Positions 1 through 7,619 of a stretch of 36,148 nucleotides of DNA are shown piece by piece. Every line of letters begins with the position of its first letter. The stretch's first letter is position 1. The DNA lies in contig CAJXZG010000054.1 of the NCBI GenBank assembly GCA_913063265.1, forward strand, positions 1 to 36,148, given 5' to 3'. The translations under genes were made by a program, and so were the position numbers. Below the pieces are notes generated by a model that searched no databases, was not told the origin of the DNA, and saw nothing but the letters and a program-made list of their open reading frames with translations. This stretch comes from an uncultured Prolixibacteraceae bacterium (GTDB taxonomy: Bacteria > Bacteroidota > Bacteroidia > Bacteroidales > Prolixibacteraceae).

Positions 1-190
1 AAGCCTTCGTGATGAAATGAGAAATGGAGGAGGTGATCGTGAATCGATGAGAGAAGATATGATGAAAATTCGCGATGAACAGAACAAGGAAATGAAAAAG
101 ATCTTATCTGATGATCAGTACAAAAAATACGAAAAATATTTAGAGGAAAGACGAGCGGAAATGCGTCAAAGAGGAGGAGGTAGAAGATAA
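1..190 (+). CDS. C-terminal end of a Spy/CpxP-like (LTxxQ-type) protein, partial
   Basis: An open frame enters from the left edge (first full codon at base 2) and stops at TAA 188-190, giving 62 residues. The tail is highly charged and helical. It has runs of Met, Arg, Lys and Glu, a segment ILSDDQYKKYEKYLEER and a Gly/Arg-rich end (RQRGGGRR). The ILSDDQ segment followed by alternating Lys/Tyr resembles the LTxEQ helices of Spy/CpxP-type periplasmic chaperone-like proteins common in Bacteroidota. The N-terminus and any signal peptide lie outside the window, so the family call is an inference from the tail only. A strong terminator follows directly. Confidence 0.6.
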   Translation, partial: SLRDEMRNGGGDRESMREDMMKIRDEQNKEMKKILSDDQYKKYEKYLEERRAEMRQRGGGRR

Positions 191-223
191 TTCTGATTAG
201 TGATAGATAGTTTGGTTTAGTTT

Positions 224-258
224 AAAAGAAGGTTCGCGTGCGCGAGCCTTCTTTCTTT
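224..258 (+). terminator. Intrinsic terminator after the left-edge gene
   Basis: Bases 225-238 pair with 241-254 (one G-T wobble at 233/246) to give a long GC-containing hairpin with a very small GTGC loop, followed by a T-rich stretch. It lies 35 bases after the stop of the left-edge gene and between two convergent genes (ribH ends at 282). The A-run on its left flank could make it work in both directions. Confidence 0.8.
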
Positions 259-281
259 ATGTAAGTAAAAGTTTATTTCTT

Positions 282-764
282 TTAAAAAGAATGCTTTAAG
301 GCCAGCATTTTAATTGCTGTAATTGCAGCTTCATCACCTTTATTGCCATGTTTGCCTCCGGCTCGGTCCAATGCCTGTTGCTGATTGTCTGTAGTCAATA
401 CTCCAAAAATAAATGGTTTATTGTATTTAAGATTTAAATCTTTTATTCCCTGGCTTACCCCTTCGCAAATATAATCGAAATGACGTGTTTCGCCCTGAAT
501 TACGCAGCCCAAAACAATTACAGAGTCAACATCGGTAAATTCTGCAAGAAATTGTGCACCCAGCGGAAGTTCAAAACTTCCCGGAACATGCTTTAGAATA
601 ATGTTTTCTTCTTTTGCTCCATGCCTTTTTAAAGTTTCAATTGCACCTTCAGCAAGCGCAAATGTTACTTCAGGATTCCATTCGGCTACTACCAATCCAA
701 ATTTCATACTTTCTGCTGATGGAACCGAATTAAAATCATATTGAGATAAATCTTTTGTTGCCAT
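282..764 (-). CDS. ribH: 6,7-dimethyl-8-ribityllumazine synthase
   Basis: Catalyses the penultimate step of riboflavin synthesis, condensing 5-amino-6-ribitylamino-uracil with 3,4-dihydroxybutanone 4-phosphate to lumazine; cytosolic, normally a 60-mer capsid or a pentamer. At 160 residues it is the usual family length. Visible family segments are VVAEWNPE (residues 25-32), the phosphate/substrate loop VPGSFELPLGA (60-70), VIVLGCVIQGETRHFDYI with the catalytic His95, and FGVLTTDN (120-127) with the Gly/Lys-rich AGGKHGNKGDEAA near the end. No other rib gene is nearby. The gene lies 59 bases downstream of the minus-strand TPR gene, and a terminator-like hairpin sits just before its start codon, so its expression may depend on readthrough. 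Start ATG at 764; no Shine-Dalgarno is seen. Confidence 0.97.
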   Translation of the reverse strand: MATKDLSQYDFNSVPSAESMKFGLVVAEWNPEVTFALAEGAIETLKRHGAKEENIILKHVPGSFELPLGAQFLAEFTDVDSVIVLGCVIQGETRHFDYICEGVSQGIKDLNLKYNKPFIFGVLTTDNQQQALDRAGGKHGNKGDEAAITAIKMLALKHSF

Positions 765-774
765 ATTAATGAAA

Positions 775-799
775 TAAAAAACCCCTCAAAAGAGGGGTT
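775..799 (-). terminator. Intrinsic terminator between the TPR gene and ribH
   Basis: Read on the minus strand, AACCCCTC (799-792) and GAGGGGTT (787-780) form an 8-bp stem with a TTTT loop, followed at once by TTTTT (779-775). It ends only 10 bases before the ribH start codon. On the plus strand the stem is not followed by T residues, so it should act on minus-strand transcripts. It is either the terminator of the TPR gene or an attenuator of ribH. Confidence 0.75.
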
Positions 800-823
800 A
801 AATTAATGTCTTGTTATTTCAGA

Positions 824-1510
824 TTAACCTAACTTATTTTTTAAGCGTGCAATATATCTGTCCGCTGCGGTGCCCTCATTAGATTGAGGATAATCTTTTT
901 TAATCTCTTCCAGTAATTTAAGGGCTTCTTCCGTTTTATCCATTGATTCTAGTAATTTAGCCGCTTTCATCTTATAAACAGGTGTCGTTAACTCATTTTC
1001 AGTAGCTGAGTAAGCTTTTTTATACTGTTTTAATGCATCATCGCTATTTCCAAGTTCTAACAAAGCATCACCTATAGAGCCTTCTTTAATTGGTGCCAAT
1101 AATAAATCGTCAGTTTTAAAATCTTCTAAATAGTCAATTGCATCTTCGTACTGACCTAAATGAAGATAGGAAATACCTGCATAATAATTTGCCAGATTTG
1201 CGGATTTAGTAATACCGTAATCTTCAATAATATCTAAAAAACCTAAGTAGTTGCCATCGCCGTTTATTGCCAGATTAAAAGAGTCTTTTTCAAAATAACT
1301 TTCAGCCATAAACATTTGCGACAATGCCTCGTCTTCTTTTGGTTGAACATAAAATTTGTTAACAGCAAGAAATCCTGCAACTACAGCAATTATTGCTCCA
1401 ACTACATATGTAATTACTTTTTGATTGTCTTCAATAAACTGTTCTGTTTTCGTTAACGCACTTTCCAGTTCCTGTAAATTATCTTCCTGGGTAGTTTTCT
1501 TTTTAGCCAT
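824..1510 (-). CDS. Membrane-anchored tetratricopeptide-repeat protein (YfgM-like)
   Basis: 228 residues starting at ATG 1510. The frame stays open 90 bases further upstream, but that extension would run through the TATTTTTG -7 promoter box (1538-1545), so the shorter start is chosen. Residues 1-30 are charged and cytosolic, about 32-51 form one transmembrane helix (VITYVVGAIIAVVAGFLAV), and the rest holds TPR-like helix pairs, e.g. LANYYAGISYLHLGQYEDAI and GDALLELGNSDDALKQYKKA. This resembles the YfgM/tetratricopeptide ancillary proteins linked to envelope protein folding; a single N-terminal helix with an extracytoplasmic TPR region is the usual layout. The exact role in Bacteroidota is not known to me. 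The gene is divergent from recF. Confidence 0.85.
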   Translation of the reverse strand: MAKKKTTQEDNLQELESALTKTEQFIEDNQKVITYVVGAIIAVVAGFLAVNKFYVQPKEDEALSQMFMAESYFEKDSFNLAINGDGNYLGFLDIIEDYGITKSANLANYYAGISYLHLGQYEDAIDYLEDFKTDDLLLAPIKEGSIGDALLELGNSDDALKQYKKAYSATENELTTPVYKMKAAKLLESMDKTEEALKLLEEIKKDYPQSNEGTAADRYIARLKNKLG

Positions 1511-1537
1511 TTTTTCTTCGTATTCAAAATTGTGCCG

Positions 1538-1545
1538 CAAAAATA
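1538..1545 (-). promoter_or_regulatory. -7 promoter element of the TPR gene
   Basis: On the minus strand the sequence reads TATTTTTG, matching the Bacteroidota -7 consensus TAnnTTTG, and is followed by CGGC. It lies 27 bases upstream of the chosen start. No -33 TTTG at the usual 19-base spacing is seen, so this is a half-match. Confidence 0.5.
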
Positions 1546-1658
1546 GTTTTTTTTTCAAAACTGAATAAGTTAAAGCCCTATAATTTTGAATATTAATCAA
1601 CAGGTAATTGTTATTTACTGTTTTTTCAGTCTTTTCAGAAATGTGATAGGTTTTTAAT

Positions 1659-1666
1659 TAGTTTTG
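1659..1666 (+). promoter_or_regulatory. -7 promoter element of recF
   Basis: TAGTTTTG matches TAnnTTTG and is followed by CGG, as is common in this phylum. It lies 24 bases before the recF ATG, giving a leader of roughly 18 bases. No clear -33 element is seen at the usual spacing. Confidence 0.5.
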
Positions 1667-1690
1667 CGGATAAGTTTCTAAAGATGAATT

Positions 1691-2797
1691 ATGCAAATTG
1701 AAGACATTTCAATAGTAAATTTCAAAAACTTAAAAGAAGTACAACTTCAGTTCTCGCCAAAGTTAAATTGTTTTATTGGTAAAAACGGTGCCGGTAAAAC
1801 AAATATTCTTGATGCAGTTTATTACTTGTCGTTTTGTAAAAGCTTTTCTACATCTGTTGATCAATTAAATATAAATCACGACGAGAGCTTTTTTATGCTA
1901 AATGGCAATTATAACAGACAAAACACTTCTGAAGTAATTTCTGTTGGATTTAAAAAAGGTTCAGGCAAACAGTTTAAAAGAAATAAAAAGGTGTATAAAA
2001 AACTGGTCGAGCATATTGGCCTGTTGCCATTGGTAATGATTGCACCTTCGGATTTTAATCTGATTATGGCCGGTAGCGATGAACGGCGCAAGTTTATGGA
2101 TGGTGTAATTTCGCAATACAATCAGAATTATCTGGATGACTTATTAAAATACAACCGGGCACTTCAGCAACGAAATATTCTTTTGCGCCAGTTTGCAGCA
2201 GAAAGATATTTTGATAAGGATTTACTCGAACTTTGGAATGAAAAACTAATTGAACACGGAAATCGGATTCATGAACAAAGAAGCGGCTTTGTAAAAAAAC
2301 TTATTCCTGTATTTCAGCATTATTATTCATTTATTTCTGAGGATAATGAAAAAGTAAGCCTGATTCATCAGTCGGGATTATATGACAATGATTTTGAGAC
2401 TTTATTAAAAGAATCGGTTCAAAAAGATAGAGCAATTCAATTTACAACACAGGGAATACACAAAGACGATTTGGTATTTTATATTGGTGATTATCCGATT
2501 AAAAAACTTGGATCTCAGGGGCAAAAGAAAACCTATTTAACCGCACTTAAGCTGGCACAATTCGACTTTGTAAAAGAAATATCAGGAATTAAGCCAATAC
2601 TTTTATTAGATGATATTTTTGATAAATTAGACCAATTCAGGGTTGAGCAGATTGTCAAGGTTGTAGCGGGCGAACAGTTTGGCCAGATATTTATAACCGA
2701 CACCAATCGGGAACATTTGGCCTCTATAATCGAAAAAATGGAAACCGATTTTCGTATCTTTAACGTTGACTCAGGAAAAGTTGAAGTTTTGTTATGA
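1691..2797 (+). CDS. recF: DNA replication and repair protein RecF
   Basis: SMC-like ATPase that helps load RecA onto gapped single-stranded DNA together with RecO and RecR. 368 residues, normal for RecF. Visible: N-terminal FKNLKEVQLQF, Walker A GKNGAGKTN (residues 30-38), the RecF-typical IAPSDFNLIMAGSDERRKFMD region, an ABC signature-like stretch KKLGSQGQKKTYLTALKLAQ, and Walker B ILLLDDIFDKLD with D307-D308. The stop codon overlaps the start of the following DUF721 gene by 4 bases (ATGA), indicating translational coupling. recF followed by DUF721 is a recurrent arrangement near replication/repair genes. Confidence 0.97.
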   Translation: MQIEDISIVNFKNLKEVQLQFSPKLNCFIGKNGAGKTNILDAVYYLSFCKSFSTSVDQLNINHDESFFMLNGNYNRQNTSEVISVGFKKGSGKQFKRNKKVYKKLVEHIGLLPLVMIAPSDFNLIMAGSDERRKFMDGVISQYNQNYLDDLLKYNRALQQRNILLRQFAAERYFDKDLLELWNEKLIEHGNRIHEQRSGFVKKLIPVFQHYYSFISEDNEKVSLIHQSGLYDNDFETLLKESVQKDRAIQFTTQGIHKDDLVFYIGDYPIKKLGSQGQKKTYLTALKLAQFDFVKEISGIKPILLLDDIFDKLDQFRVEQIVKVVAGEQFGQIFITDTNREHLASIIEKMETDFRIFNVDSGKVEVLL

Positions 2798-3084
2798 GAA
2801 GAAGTAATACACAATCAATAAGTGACGTGTTAAAAGCATTTGTCAAAGAATCAAATATTGAACGTAAACTTAAGGAAACAGATGTTATTCAGTCGTGGGA
2901 AGAACTTCTTGGAAAAACAATTGCCAGTTATACAAAATATGTAAAACTGAATAAAAAAATTCTTTTTGTAAAAATTACTTCTCCCGTGGTAAAAAACGAA
3001 TTGTTTATGATGCGTGAAGAAATCTGCAGAAGGCTAAATGAAAAAGCGGGAGAGGAGATGGTTGACAAAATTATCTTTAAATAG
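2794..3084 (+). CDS. DUF721 family protein (DciA-like)
   Basis: A 96-residue protein with the DUF721 pattern: an N-terminal helical part (SISDVLKAFVKESNIERKL), the conserved VIQSWEELLGKTIASYTK segment, then a beta segment KILFVKITSPVVKNELFMM and a final helix. DUF721 includes DciA, which loads or assists the replicative helicase DnaB in bacteria lacking DnaC; the short form fused to nothing else is usual in Bacteroidota. Its ATG overlaps the recF stop by 4 bases, so the two are coupled. That supports a role in DNA replication or repair, but function in this lineage is inferred from the family only. Confidence 0.88.
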   Translation: MRRSNTQSISDVLKAFVKESNIERKLKETDVIQSWEELLGKTIASYTKYVKLNKKILFVKITSPVVKNELFMMREEICRRLNEKAGEEMVDKIIFK

Positions 3085-3095
3085 ATTGTTAGTGG

Positions 3096-3142
3096 TGAGT
3101 ACAGAGTAGTGAGATAATAAAATACTCATTACTCAATACTCA
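3096..3142. repeat. Imperfect inverted repeat of the GAGTAGTGAG family, copy 1
   Basis: TGAGTACAGAGTAGTGAG (3096-3113) pairs with 3125-3142 at 15 of 18 positions plus one wobble, with an AT-rich loop. It lies between the convergent DUF721 and ndk genes. A related hairpin with the same GAGTAGTGAG core and the same TAAAATCTC tail is found at about 19544-19600, also intergenic. It may serve as a bidirectional terminator and is probably a dispersed genomic repeat. Confidence 0.6.
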
Positions 3143-3158
3143 GATTCTAAAATCTCAA

Positions 3159-3578
3159 TTAAATCCATTCAGTTTTAGAAAAGAAAAAATCAGATTCAAT
3201 TATTGCATTTTCATCGCTGTCAGAACCATGTACTGCGTTTTGCTGCATATTAACTGCATATAATTTTCTTATTGTTCCCTCAGCAGCTTTTTCCGGATTT
3301 GTTGCTCCAATCAATGTTCTGTAATCTTCTATTGCATTTTCTTTTTCCAAAACAACAGCAACAATAGGGCCTGAACTCATAAACTCAACCAGAGTTTCGT
3401 AAAATGGTTTTCCCTCGTGAATTGCATAAAAAGCACCGGCCTGTTCCTTGGTCAGCTTAATTGTTTTCATTGCCCTGATAACAAAACCTGCCTCGTTAAT
3501 CATTTTTAATATTGCACCGGTATAGTTACTCTTAAAAGCCGATGGTTTAATCATTGTGAAAGTGATTTTTCCTGCCAT
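3159..3578 (-). CDS. ndk: Nucleoside-diphosphate kinase
   Basis: Transfers the gamma phosphate between nucleoside di- and triphosphates through a phospho-histidine intermediate; cytosolic. 139 residues, the standard size. Family segments seen: [10 protein letters not shown] at the N-terminus, the Kpn-loop region [38 protein letters not shown], and the active-site NAVHGSDS with catalytic His117. The protein ends in FFFSKTEWI, like the usual family C-terminus. It is transcribed divergently from the DHH phosphoesterase gene and convergently with recF-DUF721. Confidence 0.97.
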   Translation of the reverse strand: MAGKITFTMIKPSAFKSNYTGAILKMINEAGFVIRAMKTIKLTKEQAGAFYAIHEGKPFYETLVEFMSSGPIVAVVLEKENAIEDYRTLIGATNPEKAAEGTIRKLYAVNMQQNAVHGSDSDENAIIESDFFFSKTEWI

Positions 3579-3661
3579 TCTTAGTTTTTTTAAAAATTGT
3601 TATTATTCTACAATAATATGAAAATTTGAATGATAATAACTGAACACCATTAACGTTTTTG

Positions 3662-3669
3662 TATATTTG
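3662..3669 (+). promoter_or_regulatory. -7 promoter element that sets the DHH phosphoesterase start
   Basis: TATATTTG matches TAnnTTTG and is followed by CGG. Transcription from it would begin near 3675, so in-frame codons upstream cannot be used and the TTG at 3692 is the best start. No -33 match is obvious. Confidence 0.5.
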
Positions 3670-3691
3670 CGGACTCAAATTTTTGGTTATT

Positions 3692-4726
3692 TTGAAAGAC
3701 ACTGACATACAGATTATTGCGTCGGTTAAGGAAATCCTTAACAAAGCAAATTTAAACATAGTAATTATTCCTCACGAAAATCCTGATGGAGATGCAATCG
3801 GATCGGCAATTGGATTAGCTGAAGTTTTAAATAATATTGGGCATAACGCAAGAATTGTTACACCCAATAATTATCCTGATTTTTTAAAATGGTTTTCATC
3901 AGATGCAAGGATTACGGTGTACAAGGACAAAAAGAAAAAGGCAAAATCGATAATCAAAGGAGCAGATCTGATGTTTTGTCTGGATTTTAATGAAGCAAGC
4001 CGGGCAGGGAAGTTGGAAAAAAGGATATTAAATTTTGAAAATCCAAAGATTCTTATTGACCACCATCCTTATCCAACAAACTTTTGTGAATATACAATTT
4101 CAGAAACTAAATATAGTTCAACAGCTGAACTATTGTATGATGTTATTTGTACAACAGGTTTTGAAAAGAAAATTACAAAAAGTGCTGCAGAAGCATTATA
4201 TACAGGTATTTTAACCGATACAGGATCTTTTGCACACAATACTTCAGATCCTAATACATTTAAAGTGGTTTCGGAGTTAATGAAATTTGGAATCAATACC
4301 GATAAAATTCAATCCGGTGTTTATCACAATTTCTCAGCCGACAGAATGAAACTGCTTGGTTATTGTTTAAACAAGAAAATGGTTGTTTATCCTGAATTAA
4401 GGGCGGCAATGATTTCAATTTCAAAAGAAGAACTAAGCAGGTTCAATTTTAAAACCGGCGATACGGAAGGTTTTGTAAATTATCCTCTTTCTATTAACAA
4501 TATTGTATTTAGTGCCATTTTTATTGAAAAAGAAAATATCGTCAAAGCTTCTTTTCGTTCAAAAGGAAATTTTCCGGCAAATAAATTTTCAAGTGAAAAT
4601 TTCAATGGAGGCGGGCATTTAAATGCTGCAGGAGGAGAATCTGATTTACCACTCGAAGAAACTATTGAAAAATTCACGCAACTTTTACCCGGTTATAAAC
4701 ATCAATTGTTGGAAACAATAATTTAA
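3692..4726 (+). CDS. nrnA: DHH/DHHA1 phosphoesterase (oligoribonuclease / pAp-phosphatase type)
   Basis: Likely degrades short oligoribonucleotides and/or 3'-phosphoadenosine 5'-phosphate. 344 residues from a TTG start at 3692, chosen because the -7 box lies at 3662-3669; a longer reading frame from TTG 3659 would begin upstream of the transcript. DHH domain: motif I HENPDGDAIGS (His28, Asp32, Asp34), motif II CLDFNEASR (Asp98), motif III ILIDHHP (Asp123-His124-His125) and TGILTDTGSF (Asp176), all metal ligands. The C-terminal DHHA1 domain ends with the substrate loop NGGGHLNAAGG. The two FKBP lipoprotein genes follow with gaps of 10 and 13 bases, so the three are probably one operon. NrnA versus a related DHH activity cannot be separated by sequence alone. 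Confidence 0.9.
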   Translation: MKDTDIQIIASVKEILNKANLNIVIIPHENPDGDAIGSAIGLAEVLNNIGHNARIVTPNNYPDFLKWFSSDARITVYKDKKKKAKSIIKGADLMFCLDFNEASRAGKLEKRILNFENPKILIDHHPYPTNFCEYTISETKYSSTAELLYDVICTTGFEKKITKSAAEALYTGILTDTGSFAHNTSDPNTFKVVSELMKFGINTDKIQSGVYHNFSADRMKLLGYCLNKKMVVYPELRAAMISISKEELSRFNFKTGDTEGFVNYPLSINNIVFSAIFIEKENIVKASFRSKGNFPANKFSSENFNGGGHLNAAGGESDLPLEETIEKFTQLLPGYKHQLLETII

Positions 4727-4736
4727 ATGAGTTTAT

Positions 4737-5246
4737 ATGAAAAGAACAGCGAGTATATTAATAATTGCATTCACAATTTTAAGTCTGACATCTTCGTGTT
4801 TAAAAATTGAACAAGAGGAAGTGCCAACAAGGGAAGAAGAACAGGTTCTGTTAAAACAATACATTCATCAATTAAGGGAAAATGAAAACGTAGTTGATTC
4901 AACTGATTTGGGTGTTTATTACGTTACTTTAGAAGAAGGTACGGGCAGATTTCCGGCCTATGGAGATACTTTATCTGTAATTTATGCCGGTTATTTTATA
5001 AATGGATTAATGTTTGATTCTTCATTTTGGCATGAATCTGCTGACAGTACTTATACTTTTGTTCTGGGAGAGCAGGACTTTATTCCTGGATGGGAAGATG
5101 GAATGAGTGTAATTAATAAAGATGCCAAAGTACAATTAATTGTGCCTTCCGATTTGGCCTATGGGAGTAATGGTGCAGGACTAATTGGACCATACCAGAC
5201 ATTGATATTTGTAATTAAAATGAAAGATATAAAGCCACGAAATTAA
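4737..5246 (+). CDS. FKBP-type peptidyl-prolyl isomerase lipoprotein
   Basis: 169 residues. The N-terminus has a hydrophobic signal and a relaxed lipobox LTSSC with Cys21 as the acylation site, so the protein is probably anchored in the envelope. A linker helix follows, then an FKBP domain of about 100 residues: GVYYVTLEEGTGRFPAYGD, VIYAGYFINGLMFDSSF, FVLGEQDFIPGWEDGM and VPSDLAYGSNGAG. These are the usual strands and active-site aromatic residues. Such lipoprotein FKBPs, including the GldI-like proteins of Bacteroidota, assist folding of exported proteins. The gene sits 10 bases after the DHH gene and 13 bases before a second FKBP gene, to which it is clearly similar. Confidence 0.9.
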   Translation: MKRTASILIIAFTILSLTSSCLKIEQEEVPTREEEQVLLKQYIHQLRENENVVDSTDLGVYYVTLEEGTGRFPAYGDTLSVIYAGYFINGLMFDSSFWHESADSTYTFVLGEQDFIPGWEDGMSVINKDAKVQLIVPSDLAYGSNGAGLIGPYQTLIFVIKMKDIKPRN

Positions 5247-5259
5247 AACGAATTCAACC

Positions 5260-5787
5260 ATGAAATTAAACACATCAAAAAAATATCTGCTCAATGGAAT
5301 TATTCTTTTTATTGCTTTTGGAATTTTTTCATGTAAAGACGATAATAATCTTGAACAACTCAGAAAAAATGAACTTGCTGCCCTTGACGAATATATGGCC
5401 AGAGTTCATCTTGATACCGTTCAACCAAAGCCATCAGGACTGTATTTTATCGAGGAGATAAAGGGAGAAGGAGATACTATTGTTCCAGGCGATGTTGTAC
5501 AGATTTATTATGCAACCTGGTTTATCGACAGCACTCTGGTTGATCAAACAAACGGGTATATTGATGGTCATCGTTTCGAGCCATATCAGTTAACAGTTGG
5601 TGCAGGTTCAGCAATCCAGGGTTTGGAAGAAGCTTTAACCTATATGCAAAAAGGCGGCGTGGCCAATTTGGTAATAAACTCCGGTCTGGCTTATGGTCAA
5701 AACGGAAGTACAGGTCAGCCTTTTGTTCCCGGATTTACAACTTTATTAATGCAAATAGAAGTTTATAAAATTGTCGAACCAAAATAA
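5260..5787 (+). CDS. FKBP-type peptidyl-prolyl isomerase lipoprotein, second copy
   Basis: 175 residues with a signal peptide ending in the lipobox IFSC (Cys25), then acidic residues KDDNN, then a charged linker and an FKBP domain: GLYFIEEIKGEGDTIVPGD, VQIYYATWFIDSTLVDQT, LTVGAGSAIQGLEEALTYM and INSGLAYGQNGSTG. Compared with the upstream paralogue it lacks the typical FDSS strand (it reads VDQT) and has an insert NGYIDGHRFEPYQ, so isomerase activity is less certain. The tandem pair probably arose by duplication. Likely co-transcribed with the DHH gene and the first FKBP gene. Confidence 0.88.
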   Translation: MKLNTSKKYLLNGIILFIAFGIFSCKDDNNLEQLRKNELAALDEYMARVHLDTVQPKPSGLYFIEEIKGEGDTIVPGDVVQIYYATWFIDSTLVDQTNGYIDGHRFEPYQLTVGAGSAIQGLEEALTYMQKGGVANLVINSGLAYGQNGSTGQPFVPGFTTLLMQIEVYKIVEPK

Positions 5788-5831
5788 ACTTTTAAAAATC
5801 AGATAAGTATAAGATAAAATTTCTGTTTAAT

Positions 5832-6899
5832 ATGAGCAGAACAGAACTGCTGAAGAAGTTACTACCCGGTTTTATCCCGCTTTTCGTTTTTATAATAGCC
5901 GACGAAATTTGGGGAACAAAAATCGGGTTATTTGTTGCCGTAGCTGTTGGAGTGGCCGAAATGGGGTGGGTTGGAATAAAAGAAAAACGATTTGATAAGT
6001 TTATTCTTTTTGATACAATTTTACTTGTTGTTTTAGGCGCTGTTTCTATTATACTGGATAACGATATATTTTTCAAATTAAAACCCGGATTGATTGAATT
6101 AATCCTTGTTGCAGTTCTGGCTGTATCCGCTTTTTCCAAAATAAATATTATTGGCATAATGGGAAAGAGATATTTGAAAGATACAGATTTAAACGAGACA
6201 CAGCTGAGCCAGATGCGTAAGAGTCTAAAAGTGTTGTTTTACATTTTTTCAGGACATACTTTGTTGGTGTTTTACGCAACTTTTTTTATGAGTAAAGAAG
6301 CATGGGCTTTTATAAGCGGAGGTTTGTTTTATATACTTTTTGGCGTTTATTTTATTTTTGAATTGTTCAAACAAAAAAGAAATAACAAAAAATTGCATGA
6401 CGAAGAATGGGTTCCGTTGGTCGATGAAAACGGAAAGCTAACAGGTCAGGCTCCCAGAAGCCAGGTACACAACGGTAGCAAATTACTCCATCCGGTAGTT
6501 CATTTGCATGTGTTAAACCGAAATAAGGCAGTTCTATTGCAAAAAAGGCCTGAATCAAAACTTATACAACCGGGAAAGTGGGATACATCAGTGGGAGGAC
6601 ATATTTCGGCAGGTGAAACGCTTGAGCAGGCTTTAAAAAAAGAAGCCTATGAGGAAATCGGATTAAAAGATTTTTCGGCAAAATTGCATAAATCATATAA
6701 ATGGGAATCGGAAATAGAGGCTGAAATGGTTTATATGTTTACAACCTACGATTTTAAAAATTTTGGAATTCAATCTGATGAAGTTGATGAACTGCGATTT
6801 TGGACAAAGAATCAGATTGAAAAAAATCTGGGCAAAGGTGTTTTTACCCCTAATTTTGAATATGAATTTGATGTACTAAAACAATTAAAAATCATTTAG
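5832..6899 (+). CDS. YciB/IspA-like membrane domain fused to a Nudix hydrolase
   Basis: 355 residues in two parts. Residues 1-185 hold about five to six hydrophobic helices and resemble the YciB/septation protein A family (LLPGFIPLFVFIIADEIWG near the start, later IFFKLKPGLIELILVAVLA). Residues about 195-355 form a Nudix domain: WVPLVDENGKLTG, VVHLHVLNRNKAVLLQKR, WDTSVGGHISAGET, and a Nudix box starting at Gly256 with Glu262, Lys270-Glu271, Glu274-Glu275 and Gly277. The box has Lys in place of the usual Arg before the first catalytic Glu. The Nudix part looks most like the isopentenyl-diphosphate isomerase/YfcD-like group. It starts 44 bases after the FKBP pair. Fusion of the two domains is uncommon; substrate unknown. 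Confidence 0.82.
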   Translation: MSRTELLKKLLPGFIPLFVFIIADEIWGTKIGLFVAVAVGVAEMGWVGIKEKRFDKFILFDTILLVVLGAVSIILDNDIFFKLKPGLIELILVAVLAVSAFSKINIIGIMGKRYLKDTDLNETQLSQMRKSLKVLFYIFSGHTLLVFYATFFMSKEAWAFISGGLFYILFGVYFIFELFKQKRNNKKLHDEEWVPLVDENGKLTGQAPRSQVHNGSKLLHPVVHLHVLNRNKAVLLQKRPESKLIQPGKWDTSVGGHISAGETLEQALKKEAYEEIGLKDFSAKLHKSYKWESEIEAEMVYMFTTYDFKNFGIQSDEVDELRFWTKNQIEKNLGKGVFTPNFEYEFDVLKQLKII

Positions 6900-7017
6900 T
6901 CAATTACCCTTCCTATTTTAAATAGAAAATGGTAATCTTAAAAGTATAGGTAATTTTACTCCAGTTAAACTTTTATTAATTGAACATTCCTTTACGATGT
7001 ATGTCTATTGAATTGTA

Positions 7018-7612
7018 TACTTTATTAAATTTGAAGTACAAAATTGGGTAGATATCAACTGTATTAAAAAAGATTCGTATGTAGAATAGTGGACCCCGCT
7101 GGCAGAAACATTAAAGGAGGATATATATAAAAATGGCTGGAATGAAAATGTTAAATCATTTACCCAGTTTTATGGATCAAGTGATCAGGATGCTGCGAAT
7201 CTATTAATGGAGCCTTATGGTTTTATTAATGCAAAAGATGAAAAATATGTTTTAACTGTAAAAGCTATTGAAAAAGATGTATGTGTCGATGGTTTAATGT
7301 ATCGCTACAAAAATGAAGATGATTTTGGACTTCCGGGTTCATCGTTTACAATTTGTACCTTTTGGTTAATTAGCAGCTTATTTGCTATTGGGGGTACAAA
7401 AAAAGGCTAAAAAACTTTTTGATGATCTACTGTGATATTCAAATCATTTGGGATTGTTTAGTGAAGATCTGGATTTCAAAACTAAACGTTTATTGGGAAA
7501 TTTTCCACAAGCATATTCGCATCTTGCACTAATTGAATCTGCCATTAACTTATCGAAAGGCAGTGTAACAGAAAATGAAGAAATACTGGACGCTATTCAA
7601 AAAGAAGAGTAA
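7018..7612 (+). pseudogene. Remnant of a glycoside hydrolase family 15 (glucoamylase/trehalase-like) gene
   Basis: Conceptual translation shows about 195 residues typical of the C-terminal half of GH15 enzymes, broken three times. In one frame (first base of codon 7018) there is a helix segment ending at an in-frame TAG 7087-7089, then WTPLAETLKEDIYKNGW, SFTQFYG, LMEPYGFINAKDEKYV, VDGLMYRY and GLPGSSFTICTFWLI up to TAA 7408-7410. After a +1 frameshift in the A-run at 7398-7404 the second frame continues KAKKLFDDLL, is cut by TGA 7433-7435, and continues HLGLFSEDLD, LLGNFPQAYSHLALIESAINL to TAA 7610-7612. The N-terminal two thirds of the usual ~600-residue enzyme is absent. The pattern of stops and shift argues for a dead gene. 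Confidence 0.85.
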
Positions 7613-7619
7613 AAACATT

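Noticed and set aside
765..823. FMN riboswitch upstream of ribH
   Set aside because: The gap is only 59 bases and lacks the conserved FMN-element sequence; only a simple terminator hairpin is present.
7575..7619. Earlier in-frame ATG for the MscS gene
   Set aside because: It lies inside the GH15 remnant read in another frame and adds charged residues ahead of the first membrane helix; the ATG at 7620 gives a normal N-terminus.
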